From assembly GCA_001970955.1 (NCBI GenBank), contig MPUH01000150.1, positions 30,418-94,417 on the forward strand: a DNA stretch of 64,000 nt, in the 5' to 3' direction. This stretch comes from Stentor coeruleus (taxonomy: Eukaryota > Ciliophora > Heterotrichea > Heterotrichida > Stentoridae). Below, piece after piece: positions 31,701-42,747 of this stretch. Under the pieces are notes generated by a model. That model ran no database searches and was not told the origin of the DNA. It saw only the letters and a program-made list of their open reading frames with translations. The first letter of the stretch is position 1. Every line of letters begins with the position of its first letter. The position numbers were made by a program, and so were the translations under genes.

Positions 31701-34191
31701 AGAAAAATTTTTCACTAAAGTCGAACATAAAATGCTTACAAGACTTCAACAAGAACCTTTTAAATGTAAACTCATGAGCCAAGATCAAGGTCCATATGAA
31801 GATATAAAAAACAGAAACATATTTTATGCATCACTTGTAACAACCTATCAAATCCATGTATGTTACATGTTTAAATTATTAGCATTAAAATTAGAAGAAA
31901 AACAAAAAATTGAAATGCTTAATCTAATTTATTGTGATATGGAAAAAGATTATAGATTAATATACACTTCAATATATTTATCAAGAATGTTATTAAATAA
32001 TTTATTAGAAAAAGAAAATGCTCAATATCCTGAGATTTTCCAAGATCCAGATGCTGTGGTTTATAAATGTTTGATAAACAAAATTATTATTGCAAGCGAA
32101 GTTGATATGGGGAAAATAAGAACTTTAGCTGAAAGTGTTATACAAAGTTTAGGAAATGTGGTACAAAATGATGAAAATGGTATCGACCCAAATCCACTTA
32201 GTTGTCAAAAAAATGCTCCAAGTAATGTTACAAAAATAAGTAATAAGATAACTGCTTATCAGGTATCTAGGAATATTGTTGATAGAAGAATGTCTAAGCT
32301 ACGACAACTTATGCAATATTTTGTTGAAGTTTTTAAGAAATTTGTCCGTGAAGAAGAGTTTTCTGATATAATAACTATAATAGCAAAGGATTTTATACAA
32401 AAATGCACACAGAAATTTGATTTGAAACTGAAGAAATTCGACTATCAAATTGATTTAGTCCTTATTACAGCACATACAATTTTAAGTTTAATTTTTAAAC
32501 CATTATGTGATGTTGTTCAAAACCCTCAAGATTATTATGTCATTGTTGAAAATAAAGAAGCTTGTTCTAGGGAAAATTTAGATAGTATTTCTGATTCGTT
32601 AAGATCATTTTTCTCTGGAATCAAACTTGGTGAAGCTAATGAGCGATGGTATATAGACATAAACACTTACAATACAAAAAATGAACAAAATCTTAGTTAT
32701 AAAGTTCAATTATTAGAAAAAGTTCTTAAAAAAAAACCTGAACTTGAAGAATTGTTCCTTGATTCACTGTTTTTAAACTCTCTTTCAGCATTTGATAAAG
32801 AAATAACTGTTTCAGGACGTTCAATTATATATCTTCATTCAATTACAGCTAATCATTTAGAAGAGCTTAGGGTTAACAATCCTAGTTACGACCCTTTGAT
32901 TTTACTTTCCAAAGCTTTAGTTAGTGTCCCTCCTAAAAACACTTTTTCTTTAAATGAACATATAAATTTATCTTTATTTACTAGAGCTTTAAGACAAGAT
33001 CAATCTATAGTTAGATGCCCAAAATGTGAAATGTTAATACCTAGAGATATGGCTCCTAGTAATTTTAAACCTGTAATTGATGTATATGATCCAATGCCAC
33101 CTAATAGCCCAGTATGTATGTATACAAAAATCTTAGCCACAGGGTGTAAAAAAGTTAAAAATGGGAAAATTAATGCTTATCTTGACCAGTATATTGATAT
33201 CTATGAAAATTTTATTAGAGATTATAAATCTGTTGAAAGAGTTAATGCTCTTATCACTAGTGTAGATACAATTTTTGCTGCAGAAAATGATATGGCGATT
33301 GATATAAATGATCCTGATCAGAAAGCGTTTATTGAAAAACATCGTGAAAAATACTTGAAAAAAATCGAACTTGATTGCGAATCTGAGTTTAAAAGACGTA
33401 AATATCATTGTGCATTACAACAGAAACTTACTAAGATTTTTGATCATTTGCTAGATATTTTAAACAGTAAAAATAAAAGTTCAAGTATAAATCCTGAGAA
33501 AAAGAAACTTTTGCTTTTTAATGTGGAATATGGGGGGAGCAATAGAGATCTTGAAAGATTTTCTGATTCTGTGATGTTTTCGATTTTTCTTAATAAAATT
33601 AGAGAGTATACATCAAAGAAAGAAATGTCTATTAATTTGTTTGAAAATCTTACTGATGATATGAAAGAATCGCTTAGAGGGTTTATGAAAAGACCTCTTT
33701 CTGAACTGAATAGAAAAGGGGTTATAAAAGATTATGTTATTCCGAGGAATATGAGACCTAATGATATTATTTTTACTTTTGAAATTGAAGGAGAGTATAT
33801 AACGTGGATTGTCACACATTCTAAGAAAAAGTTGAATTTGTGTGGAAGAGATGAGTTTCGTCAAGAAGAGTTGTTGTTATATGAAAAAATACCTTCAGAA
33901 TATATTAGTAAACTTAGAAATGAAGCTAAATCGCTTAAAGAAGATAAAATGTAAAATTTATATAGAACTACATTACCAAATAGACCATCTCCAATAAATT
34001 TTGGGTTTTCTTTGCTAGCACTTTTAGATCTAATTGGTAGAATAGAAGATAAAATCGCAGCGTATATTCAAAATATTAGCATATCTCTTGTAGAAAAATC
34101 AATACAAAAGAAAAAACCGAAAATTCTTGATAAAGATATTAACAGAGATGATAAATCAGATATTGAAGGAGATAAAACTATGAATCTTTAA
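28702..34191 (+). CDS. Giant RCC1-repeat protein B with RasGAP/IQGAP-like C-terminus (two exons)
   Basis: 1,824 residues after removal of a 15-nt intron (33951-33965), in the same codon as in paralogue A. The organisation matches A throughout: RCC1 blades, the acidic insert (here FENSSQIEDEKFQEKD), the helical insert, blades with SWGTKGSAALGKNRSP and SFGSAENGKLGLG, and the helical C-terminal half with identical long blocks (YCDMEKDYRLIYTSIYL, KEITVSGRS, ALRQDQSIVRCP). Divergence is greatest in the first 120 residues and in the loops. The C-terminal exon is longer than that of A and ends in an acidic/Lys tail (DINRDDKSDIEGDKT). The pair clearly arose by tandem duplication, and both are kept intact. 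Function is unknown; small-GTPase regulation is the best guess. Confidence 0.8.
33951..33965 (+). other. 15-nt intron in RCC1-repeat gene B
   Basis: GTAAAATTTATATAG, at exactly the same codon phase and protein position as in gene A, but with a different sequence inside. The splice restores the frame to the TAA at 34189-34191. Confidence 0.9.
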
Positions 34192-34819
34192 TAAAAAAGC
34201 GTAATTTAGTTTAAGTAATAGTTTTATAAGCAAGATACATAAAAAAATATTACAAATATAGTATAAAAAAAAACATAATATCTATTATTCTTAACATAAT
34301 AAAAAATTAAATCATATAAGAAATGCTTTAAATTATCCTCTAATAAATAAACATAATTTTTTTTTTTTCTTATGAAACATATAAATAAAGTCTCTATATT
34401 CTACCTTAAAATCTTATATATATACTCTTAGAATACAATAAATATTTTTTCATTAGACAGCATAGTTTTTCATGTAAAAATAAGTTTGAAAATTGATAAA
34501 TAGTAATAAATGAAAAAGTTTTTATAAGCCTTAATTTCAATCACCCCTTTATTCTAATTTAATCTTGAATTCAGCACAAATCTTTACGACCTTCATAATA
34601 ATCAAGCTTTTTATCATATAAACTTCATTTTTATATACTCAAACCCAATTAGCAAATTATTTATTTAATGCTCCAACTATATAATAAGCATAAATATCAT
34701 CTAATAAATATACTTAATATAAATATCATGCTTGTAGAATAAATAATCTAAGAATTACTTGTAAGTTTAAAATAATCTTAGACGTAAATATATTGAATGC
34801 CCTAAAAAATATAATTTAA
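34192..34819. promoter_or_regulatory. 3' flank of RCC1 gene B and 5' flank of AGC kinase
   Basis: A/T-rich, turning C-rich on plus over 34535-34680 ahead of the kinase ATG. A run of T residues lies near 34358-34370. No coding frame. Confidence 0.4.
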
Positions 34820-36508
34820 ATGGGCCAAGAACAATCTCAACCTTCATTAAGACTAGAAAGAGAACAAAGATCAAGGAAGGTAAAACAAAGATCAGTAGAA
34901 AAACCTAAGGAAATCGCCACTTTTAAAAACATAAAAATCAAAGCAGGTAATCAAGAAATTGATATTACAGTGGTAGATGATACACTTACATGTGGTTGGT
35001 TATTATCTGAAGCTATAAGATCATACACTGGGTCTAACAATTTAGTTTCACTCCGTACATCTAAAGGCTTAGAAATCCTCGATGACTGGCTAACAATTTT
35101 TGATAGATCCCTTCAGCCATTCAAAGACAATGAAAAATTATCTGCAATATTCGAACAGCCAACTCAAGGTGAAATCCAACTCAACCATTTCATCCCATTA
35201 AAAGTTATAGGCAAAGGAGGGTTTTCAAAAGTAGTTATGGCAAGGAAAAAAGATACAGGAAATCTATATGCTATTAAAGTAATGTCTAAAGAATTTGTTA
35301 TAAAAGAAGAAAAAATAAGTCAGATTCTGACTGAAAGGAATATCTTAGCTAAATGTTTTCATCCATTTATTGTAAAATTGCATTGGGCATTTCAAACAGT
35401 AAAATATAAATAGGCTGATAACTTGTATCTGGTTATAGACTTCTGCCCTGGCGGGGAACTTTTTTTCCATCTTCATAACCTTGGAAGGTTAACAGAAGAT
35501 CAAGCTAAGTTTTATTTTGCTGAAATTTTATTAGGAATTGAATATTTACATGAGCAAAATATAGCATATCGTGATTTAAAGCCTGAAAACGTTCTTCTTG
35601 ATATAGATGGGCATATAAGAATAACTGATTTTGGATTATCTAAAGAGAATATTGATAGTCGTTCCCGAAGCTATAGTTTTTGTGGGTCACCAGAATATAT
35701 GAGTCCAGAAATGCTTAGAGCTTTAGGTCATGGTCGTGAGGTAGACTTTTATAGTATTGGTGCCTTGCTTTTTGAAATGCTCACAGGCCTTCCTCCATTT
35801 TACGACTCAAACCGTTCTAAAATTTATATGAAAATCCTCAATGAAAAACTTGAACTTCCCAACTTCCTTAGCCGTAATGCTAAAAACTTACTTGAAGGAC
35901 TTTTGGAAAAAGACCCAACACGCCGATTTGGTTATGAAAATGGTATTGAAGAAATACGCAATCATCCTTGGCTTAAAAACACTGACTGGAAAAGACTACT
36001 TCAAAAAAAAATCTATCCACCTTTTCGCCCATCATTAACACATTCGAATTTCGACCCTGAATATACGGTTTTACCTATTAACCCTGAGGAGTTTAATTTA
36101 CAACCAGCTCCTTTTTCTAGACCATTTCAAGATTTTGATTATGTTTATGAGCAAAAAACAGTTAAAGAAATCAAACTTAATTCGGTTGACTTAGCATCGA
36201 TATCGACAAGTATTAGTAGGACTGGGTTTTTTAGTAGGAATAACTCACATTCAAAAATAAGTTCGATATTAGAAGATGATGACCCGATTAAAATAACTTT
36301 GGAAGAAGAAAAAAGGAGCAAAGGGTCAGTTTTGATAACTGGGTCTAAGAAAATTGCCCTTTCGATACCGGATTTAAACAACTCGGCTATTATTAAAAAA
36401 CTTTCTGATACAGAAAGGACTGAAAATTCGATTTTTAAACATAAGACTACAGCACCGAAACAGAAAGTACATTTGGTTAAGAGAAATACAAAGAGACCAG
36501 AGGGATAG
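34820..36508 (+). CDS. AGC-family Ser/Thr protein kinase (S6K/Akt/SGK-like), two exons
   Basis: 557 residues after removal of a 15-nt intron. MGQEQSQ fits N-myristoylation on Gly2. Residues 33-112 may be a ubiquitin-like or small N-terminal domain (FKNIKIKAGNQEIDITVV). The kinase domain runs from about 124 to 385: GKGGFSKV, YAIKVM (K153), YRDLKPEN (D247), TDFGLS (D265) and a T-loop SFCGSPEY with Ser281 at the PDK1-site position. The AGC tail reaches a hydrophobic motif FQDFDY, where Asp takes the place of the phosphorylatable Ser/Thr, so it may be constitutively charged. The last ~110 residues are Ser/Lys-rich. Growth and stress signalling at membranes is plausible. Substrates are unknown. 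Confidence 0.9.
35399..35413 (+). other. 15-nt intron in AGC kinase
   Basis: GTAAAATATAAATAG at a codon boundary. It splits the conserved kinase block between HWAFQT and ADNLYLVIDF. Removal joins beta-4 to beta-5 exactly as in AGC kinases. Confidence 0.97.
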
Positions 36509-37015
36509 TCTTGTTCAGTGATAGATAGAAGTAATCATTTAATTTGTATTTATTGAATAAGATGCTTATTATATATTTTTTTTATAAATTAGGGTGTTAG
36601 GGTGTTAGGGTGTTGCGATAAGTTGTGTTTTTTTATTTTGGTAGAATGATAGTAATATTAAGGTGTAAAGAAAATTATAAGAAAATAGTTTGATATGGAT
36701 TTAGAATAATGTTTGGTTATATAATCCAGTTATAAAAAATACTTTTTAGTTAAAAAAAGAATGTTGTGGATATGGGCTTTTATTATAAAATTCTTAGTCA
36801 TAAAATTAATAGCATATAAATGCTAAGATTGAAAAATGGGGAAAAATTTAAAATCTGTGAATAAAAAATATCAAAAAATAAAAAGCAAGAGTTTAATGCA
36901 AGTCAAAAATAATCCATCTAAAATCATAGTATATTATCCCATAGCATTTTCCCTAACCATTTCCATAAACTACACATATTAAAAGAATAAAGAGGCAGTT
37001 TTATAATAAACTATC
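36509..37015. other. Convergent 3' region with interstitial telomere repeats
   Basis: This stretch lies between the stops of the kinase (plus) and the small basic protein (minus). The plus strand is G/T-rich to about 36780, then A/T- and C-richer. It holds the telomere-like array at 36589-36614. No coding frame. Confidence 0.45.
36589..36614 (+). repeat. Interstitial telomere-like array, (TTAGGGTG) x 3.25
   Basis: 26 bases made of 3.25 perfect copies of TTAGGGTG, a permutation of TGTTAGGG/CCCTAACA, the telomere unit I recall for Stentor and Blepharisma. It is internal and lies between two convergent genes. Confidence 0.8.
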
Positions 37016-37564
37016 CTATGCATAATTTTTTTCCTTAACTTCTCTCCAATAGTCAATCATTTTCTGTTTCTTTTCATTAGCTTTTTTCCAATTTTCATGC
37101 CCAATATTCGGCCCAAGACCTCCTAACAGCATATACTTAGTTGGTTTGATATTTTTATAATCTTTCCATGAATAAGGTGAGTAGCTTTTTTCATTTTTTA
37201 AATCAAAAGAAGGGCTATCATAAGATCTATTCACATCACTTTTAACTTTTCTAGTCCTAGATGCAGATTTAGTATATTCTTTCACAGACTTTATAGGCAA
37301 CAATTTTCTATCAAAAGGTTGTATGATTTTTTCTAATACAGGTGAAGGAGATTTAATAAGCTTTCTTCTAGTAATGATAGTTTTAAGCCCAAGCCTATTT
37401 GGCACACTTGGTTCTGTTGGAAAATCAGTATAATAATCTTGAGAACTTCCTGGATCGTGCAACTGAGCTGGATTTAACTTTTTGCTTATAGGATTTATAG
37501 TTGAGTATATGCTAGTTTTTTGTTCAATGCTTGCACGAAATCTTTCTAGGAATTTTGAACTCAT
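37016..37564 (-). CDS. Small basic protein, function unknown
   Basis: 182 residues from the ATG at 37564-37562. An earlier in-frame ATG at 37621 would add 19 residues (MLQTIYYLKIHQYC...), but that part has intergenic composition, so the later start is preferred. The protein is basic and Pro/Ser-rich. Its C-terminus carries YMLLGGLGPNIGHENW followed by a Lys-rich helix (KKANEKKQKMIDYWREV). A GLGP element before a short basic helix occurs in some ciliary and centrosomal proteins as I recall, but I cannot name a family. It converges on the AGC kinase, with the telomere-like array between them. Confidence 0.6.
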   Translation of the reverse strand: MSSKFLERFRASIEQKTSIYSTINPISKKLNPAQLHDPGSSQDYYTDFPTEPSVPNRLGLKTIITRRKLIKSPSPVLEKIIQPFDRKLLPIKSVKEYTKSASRTRKVKSDVNRSYDSPSFDLKNEKSYSPYSWKDYKNIKPTKYMLLGGLGPNIGHENWKKANEKKQKMIDYWREVKEKNYA

Positions 37565-37785
37565 ATTATTTAAATAAATACAATATTGGTGAATTTTTAA
37601 ATAGTATATGGTTTGTAGCAAGTTATATTATGAAGAGATGAGTTTTAATGATTTATTATATAATGAAATTACTATAAAATTTCTCATTGATTAACTCTTA
37701 TGATAAAATTGAACAACAAAAAAACCCATATAATACTATATAACTTATCCTAAAAAATCATATACTCCTAAATCTTATCCATAAC

Positions 37786-38634
37786 TTAATAATTATCTTT
37801 TTTCTTGCAGAGCTTAAAACATGCCGCTAACAAAATAAACACAAGTCCAATCGTATAATCGATTTTTTTCTTATAAACACACAACGTAATAAAAACTGCA
37901 GCCTTAAAACCCTCATCTTCTCCTTCTCCAGCCCTAATTATCCTCATCGACATAATCAAAATAAATGCTTGATAAACATTAGCCAATATATAAGATATAA
38001 TAATAGTAACCCAACTAAAATCATTAAAATACATATAAGCTGCATAAATTGCAGCAGCAATCAAAGCACCAAATCCAATACCAATAATAGCTTTAAACCT
38101 ATGTTTCATACATTTAGCCATAATCACAGAAACAAGTAATATTATCATAACAATAGCAATAATAACCATTAATAATACCTCTCCTATAACACTACAAAGG
38201 TATGATACAAAAATAGCTTCACAGAAACTTAATAATAAAGCTAAAAAAAACCCTAAAGATCCTTTTTTAAGCATTCCTGGGAATCTTGATATAAGAATAT
38301 AGCCAACTAAGTAAATTATAGCAACAATGATTAGAACAAGGGTTAAGAGAATGCTGAGAATTACAGAGAAGAAATATATTAGTAGTATAAAAACAATCAC
38401 TGGAATATGCTCGAGGAAAATCAGGAAATATACTGATGAAAGAAGATTGAGGCCACTTTTTGACATACCGATGTTTAGTTTTTCTTGAAGGCCTGCGAGG
38501 TGTTTATCTGTTTTGGCGTCAAGTTCACCTAGTTTATCTTTGACAGCTTTTTCAGCAAACTTTCTCCCAGTTTTTCCTGCTTGTTTTTCTATGTGTTTGT
38601 TTAGTTTCTTGTCTAGGGAATCTGATTTATCCAT
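37786..38634 (-). CDS. Multi-pass membrane protein (about 7 TM), function unknown
   Basis: A 282-residue protein. The first 65 residues are charged and helical (KHIEKQAGKTGRKFAEKAV, and KLGELDAKTDKHLAGLQEKL). After these come about seven hydrophobic segments (for example VIVFILLIYFFSVILSILL, VLLMVIIAIVMIILLVSVI, FGALIAAAIYAAYMYF, IIISYILANVYQAFILIM and TIGLVFILLAACF) and a KKKDNY cytosolic end. There is no signal peptide and no clear ion or transporter motif. The count and size loosely resemble Bax-inhibitor/TMBIM proteins, but the family's conserved acidic pair is not seen, so this stays an open guess. Divergent from the CEP76-type gene, with about 700 bases between them. Confidence 0.65.
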   Translation of the reverse strand: MDKSDSLDKKLNKHIEKQAGKTGRKFAEKAVKDKLGELDAKTDKHLAGLQEKLNIGMSKSGLNLLSSVYFLIFLEHIPVIVFILLIYFFSVILSILLTLVLIIVAIIYLVGYILISRFPGMLKKGSLGFFLALLLSFCEAIFVSYLCSVIGEVLLMVIIAIVMIILLVSVIMAKCMKHRFKAIIGIGFGALIAAAIYAAYMYFNDFSWVTIIISYILANVYQAFILIMSMRIIRAGEGEDEGFKAAVFITLCVYKKKIDYTIGLVFILLAACFKLCKKKDNY

Positions 38635-39330
38635 TTATTAGAGATTTTTATATGATTTAGCCATGGGATTTTATGTGTTGGAAAGATAGGAGAGTTATAT
38701 TTGTATGGGTTTTTGGGTATTGATGAATTTGTGTTTTTTTTTTGTTATAAGATTTAATATTGGGTATGATTATAAGAAGAGGATATTGGGTTTATTAAAT
38801 TTATGGAGTTTTTTATAGAAAATAATGCTGGGTTTATTTATATAATTTTAGGTTATTAAGGTAAAAGTTGTTCTGTAGTTAAACTATTTTCTAGATATAA
38901 TTTATATGTTCACATGCAAATATGGTTATACTTCTTAGCCTAGGTTTTTTCTAATAAATTTAATCCTCAAACCAATTCATCCTTTTGGCAATAAGACTTG
39001 CATTGAAACCGCATCCAAAAGTTGTATTAAAAACCTAATTTCCTTCTTTTTCCAGCGACCTTGAAAAATATGTTTATTTAAATAATATCTTATAACCTAA
39101 ATAATACAATAAAATCCTCAATCACATTTTAATCTCTTATAAAAACTTCATCCAGTTTTAAAACCTAAAATACCACAATATATAATAATATCATATTATC
39201 TCAATCATCAAACATCATTACCTTAATAATAAAATCCTTTATAAAAAGCCTAAGTCTAAAGTGAAAATTCTAAATTTATTCTAAACCTTTAACATTTTTA
39301 TACACTTTATTCCTAAAAACCATTATATAA
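38635..39330. promoter_or_regulatory. Divergent 5' region with a skew switch near 38930
   Basis: G/T-rich on plus from 38640 to about 38920 (5' flank of the minus gene), then C/A-rich on plus from about 38930 to 39330 (5' flank of the plus gene). This is a clean example of back-to-back promoter composition. No coding frame or named motif. Confidence 0.5.
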
Positions 39331-42300
39331 ATGAACTACTTCAAACAGCTCAAGCGAAACAATGACGATGCTAATGAAGAAGACAAAAAAGAAGATAACA
39401 AAGAAGAAGACGACGAAGAAAACAAGGAAGATAAAAAAGAAGACAAAAAAGAAGACGAAAAAAAGGATGATAAAGAAAAAAGAGATCGCACAGTCCCTCC
39501 ACTTATTACAAATCTCAAACGTAAACGTCCTCATATGACCCGTGAACGATGGATGGAAATGGCTCAAATTCGTCGTTGGAATGTTAGAATTACGAATATT
39601 TCTATAGAAAACTTATACAAAGAATCTTATGATCCTTTTATCGAATTTGTTGTAGGAGGGGATTTCAAGATTATACCAAAAAAAATTAAGAAAGGTCAGG
39701 TTAAAAACGTATATACAGGGACATTGGGTTATAGTAAAAAGACAGAAGTTATTAGGAATTTAGAAGTTAAAGACTCGAAACTTATGGAAACTAGAATTCA
39801 ATGCGAATATCAAGGGTCGTATTTTGATGTCCAGGAACAGTTTTTAAGGATTGATGTGTGGGATTGGGAAAAATGGAACCTGAATGAGTTTTTGGGTAGG
39901 GTTGAAATATCGCTTATTGAACTTATACAAGGGGATGTTGATCAGGAATTCGTTATTATGAAATACGGAGAGAAGAAAAAAATCAAACTTTGCAAGATAA
40001 ATTTTACTATATCCTTCCAAGAAATCTGGGACTTCATATTAGGTTTTTCTGACTGGAGTGGGTGTGGGATAATAAACGACAAAGGGGAAGATGACCCCTC
40101 ACCTTCCTTAGAAATTTCCTTAGCAACTCAAGGGATCTTCAGAAAACGAATAAAAACCAAAGTTGTAGAAAAAGAGCAAAACCCTCAATGGCCCATAATA
40201 AGAGGTGACATTCATTTCCGAGGAACAATAAACGAACTAGAAAACCAACAATTATCCATAATTCTATACGATGGAGGTTTATTAAATTCCCGAAAAGTAG
40301 GTGTTAAAATCACAGACTTATTTGGAATACTTGATTCTGGGTCAATAACAACAGATTTAATGCAACAAAACAAAAGAAGTGGAGGTCATCAATGTTCAAT
40401 AAAAGGAAGAATAAATATAATAAAATCACCAAAATATAGACAAACAGGAGAAATTGTATTACTTAATAGTGAAGGACAATATTTATGTGTTAGTGTAATG
40501 CGTGTTGATAATGTTGTATTACCTAATGATAAAGGTGTTGTTAATACATTTATTGAAGTTAGTTGGGGTGGGTATATGAAAAAAACTAAAACTGCATTTC
40601 GAACATATAAACCTATTTTTAATGATACGTTTTATTTCCCAATTAATGTACCTCAAGGTTTGTTTGGAAATAATGAAGATGAAAGAAATAAAGCTATTAT
40701 GAAAGAACTTGTCCTTTATAGTAATATTCATTTTAATTTTTGGGCTATTGATGAACAGCTTTCAAATGATAGTCTTGGGTCTGCAGCTTTTTTTGTCAAT
40801 GAGTTACAAAATGCTAAAATCCAAGAAAAGGAATTTTTTGATGAAAAAACACAGAGTTCACAAGTTATGAAAGTTCGTGTATGGTCAGGTAAGAAACAAT
40901 TAACTTCTCCGTTTATAGAAAGTGGGACGATTTCTAATCTTTTTATAGATGTTTGGGTACTTTATGAAAATGAAAAAAAACTTGAATATGATGAATTGCC
41001 TAAAGAAATAAGTGATAATTTACCAGATGATTTTGAGAATCTATCGAGGGAGTGGGAAAGTACAGCTAAAGATATGATGGAAGCGTTTCCTGAAGAAACT
41101 CAAAGAGATTTTCTGTATATGGTTAAAGATGAACAGGATAAAGATAGATTTTTGCCTATGTTTGTAAGCAAATTAGGCTACCCGAACCCATCGAAACTTA
41201 TAAAAAAATCAGATGACAATATCCCAGTTGATTACTTAACAGTAGAAACTTTAGCTGAATGTTGCTATTATTGTTCATTGATACCTTTTTCTGGGTCAGC
41301 TAATCCTATATGGTCATCTCCTGAATTTTTGGTCCATATGAAAAAAGGTGAAAATGAAGACCATGCAATAATCCTAGCATGCCTTTTCATGAGTGTTATT
41401 AAAGAAGTCCGTGACGATAATGAAAAAAATAGCGACGATGAAATCAATGAAGAGAATTCAGAAATGACAAAAGAGTCCCTCCAAACAGTCAGAACTAAAG
41501 TGAAAGGTAAAAAAGATGAAGAAACTTCTAAAACTGAAGAAAGCGATATGAACAATAGAGTTTTTGTCTGTGTAGGGTCTTTAAAACAAAGAAAAACCCA
41601 GCATGTATGGGTAATGACAATCAATGAAGATTATTCAGGAGTAACATATTGGGAAGTGACAAATAATACATCTTTTGCTCTGGAAAAACGTGTGTCTAAT
41701 AGTGAAAACTTAATGAAATTCCTCAACAAAGAAGAAGTTGAAGGTACAGCATTAAAAGTACGTAAAAATTCTGATGAAGATGAGACTAAAAAAGATCCTG
41801 GTAATGATGAAGATTATGAAGCACAAGACGATGATATGAGTGAAGGTTCAATGGATGATGTTGATGACCCTGAAAAAAATGCGGAAAAAACTAAAAAACA
41901 TGGTGATGAAAGGCTTAAAAAAGAAGACCTTCCTACAGATTTAAGATTTAAGTATAAAAGCAAGAATATAAATCCTAAAGATGATATAGGGAAAAAATCA
42001 GGGGGAACTTTTTTAGAAAATAAACGTGCTGGCGAACAAAAAGATCCTAAAAACTATGCAAGTCTTGTTCAAGAGCCAAGATTGTTACCGGGTGCTAATG
42101 AAGTAGATGTTCCATATAGAACGATTGATATTATTTTCAACAATAAGAATATTTATATGAATCTTCAGCATTTTGACCCATCTAGAATACTATTTGATTT
42201 ATATGATAATACTTTATGGAACCCTTTTATTGCTAAAAGTACAAAAATTATCAGTGCGTTTTACCCACCACCTATATTACTCCCACCTTTACACTTGCCT

Positions 42301-42747
42301 CTAGCTAAAAAACTTCAAAGCAACATTTTAAAAGAAATAAAAATCGGGATCAGTGCTTTGCGTAGTGGTAAAAACCTCCCAACTTCATGGAAAAACCAAA
42401 AAGATCAGTGTGTTGAACTTATGGAACAACATCTAATATTCTTAGAAAGAGCATCAAGAGGAGAAATCAGTGATGATGTAATTGTTGCGAAAAAACGTAA
42501 TTGGGGATTAAAAATGCGTCAGTTTATGCCAACTTATTATCGTCTTAGTGCTCTTCCTGCACATTTTAATTTCCCTGAACCAGATCGTATTTCCCAAATC
42601 TTTATTGAAAAAGCAAAAGAGTTCTTTTGTATGCAACACAAAAACATGAAATGGGCTGTAGCTGTACGTATTTTCCCATATGTTTCAAAAATCACTTCGG
42701 TTCGTATTTTGGTTACAGCTTTTTATCCAGTCCCTGGTGGACAATAG
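39331..42747 (+). CDS. CEP76-type C2 / transglutaminase-like centriolar protein
   Basis: A 1,138-residue protein. Residues 10-57 are a D/E/K-rich tract encoded by a polypurine run. Several C2-like folds follow between about 75 and 560 (DPFIEFVVGGDFKIIPKK; WDWEKWNLNEFLGRVEI). Residues 600-1135 match CEP76: ENEDHAIILACLFMS, VFVCVGS, THVWVMT-type QHVWVMTINEDYSGVTYWE, then VPYRTIDIIFNNKNIYMNLQ and an end like the CEP76 C-terminal domain (AVAVRIFPYVSKITSVRIL). The transglutaminase-like core is expected to be inactive. CEP76 limits centriole re-duplication and binds CP110. CC2D2A, a transition-zone relative, has a similar plan, so the exact orthology is open. It is longer than human CEP76 (about 660 residues). 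Confidence 0.78.
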   Translation: MNYFKQLKRNNDDANEEDKKEDNKEEDDEENKEDKKEDKKEDEKKDDKEKRDRTVPPLITNLKRKRPHMTRERWMEMAQIRRWNVRITNISIENLYKESYDPFIEFVVGGDFKIIPKKIKKGQVKNVYTGTLGYSKKTEVIRNLEVKDSKLMETRIQCEYQGSYFDVQEQFLRIDVWDWEKWNLNEFLGRVEISLIELIQGDVDQEFVIMKYGEKKKIKLCKINFTISFQEIWDFILGFSDWSGCGIINDKGEDDPSPSLEISLATQGIFRKRIKTKVVEKEQNPQWPIIRGDIHFRGTINELENQQLSIILYDGGLLNSRKVGVKITDLFGILDSGSITTDLMQQNKRSGGHQCSIKGRINIIKSPKYRQTGEIVLLNSEGQYLCVSVMRVDNVVLPNDKGVVNTFIEVSWGGYMKKTKTAFRTYKPIFNDTFYFPINVPQGLFGNNEDERNKAIMKELVLYSNIHFNFWAIDEQLSNDSLGSAAFFVNELQNAKIQEKEFFDEKTQSSQVMKVRVWSGKKQLTSPFIESGTISNLFIDVWVLYENEKKLEYDELPKEISDNLPDDFENLSREWESTAKDMMEAFPEETQRDFLYMVKDEQDKDRFLPMFVSKLGYPNPSKLIKKSDDNIPVDYLTVETLAECCYYCSLIPFSGSANPIWSSPEFLVHMKKGENEDHAIILACLFMSVIKEVRDDNEKNSDDEINEENSEMTKESLQTVRTKVKGKKDEETSKTEESDMNNRVFVCVGSLKQRKTQHVWVMTINEDYSGVTYWEVTNNTSFALEKRVSNSENLMKFLNKEEVEGTALKVRKNSDEDETKKDPGNDEDYEAQDDDMSEGSMDDVDDPEKNAEKTKKHGDERLKKEDLPTDLRFKYKSKNINPKDDIGKKSGGTFLENKRAGEQKDPKNYASLVQEPRLLPGANEVDVPYRTIDIIFNNKNIYMNLQHFDPSRILFDLYDNTLWNPFIAKSTKIISAFYPPPILLPPLHLPLAKKLQSNILKEIKIGISALRSGKNLPTSWKNQKDQCVELMEQHLIFLERASRGEISDDVIVAKKRNWGLKMRQFMPTYYRLSALPAHFNFPEPDRISQIFIEKAKEFFCMQHKNMKWAVAVRIFPYVSKITSVRILVTAFYPVPGGQ

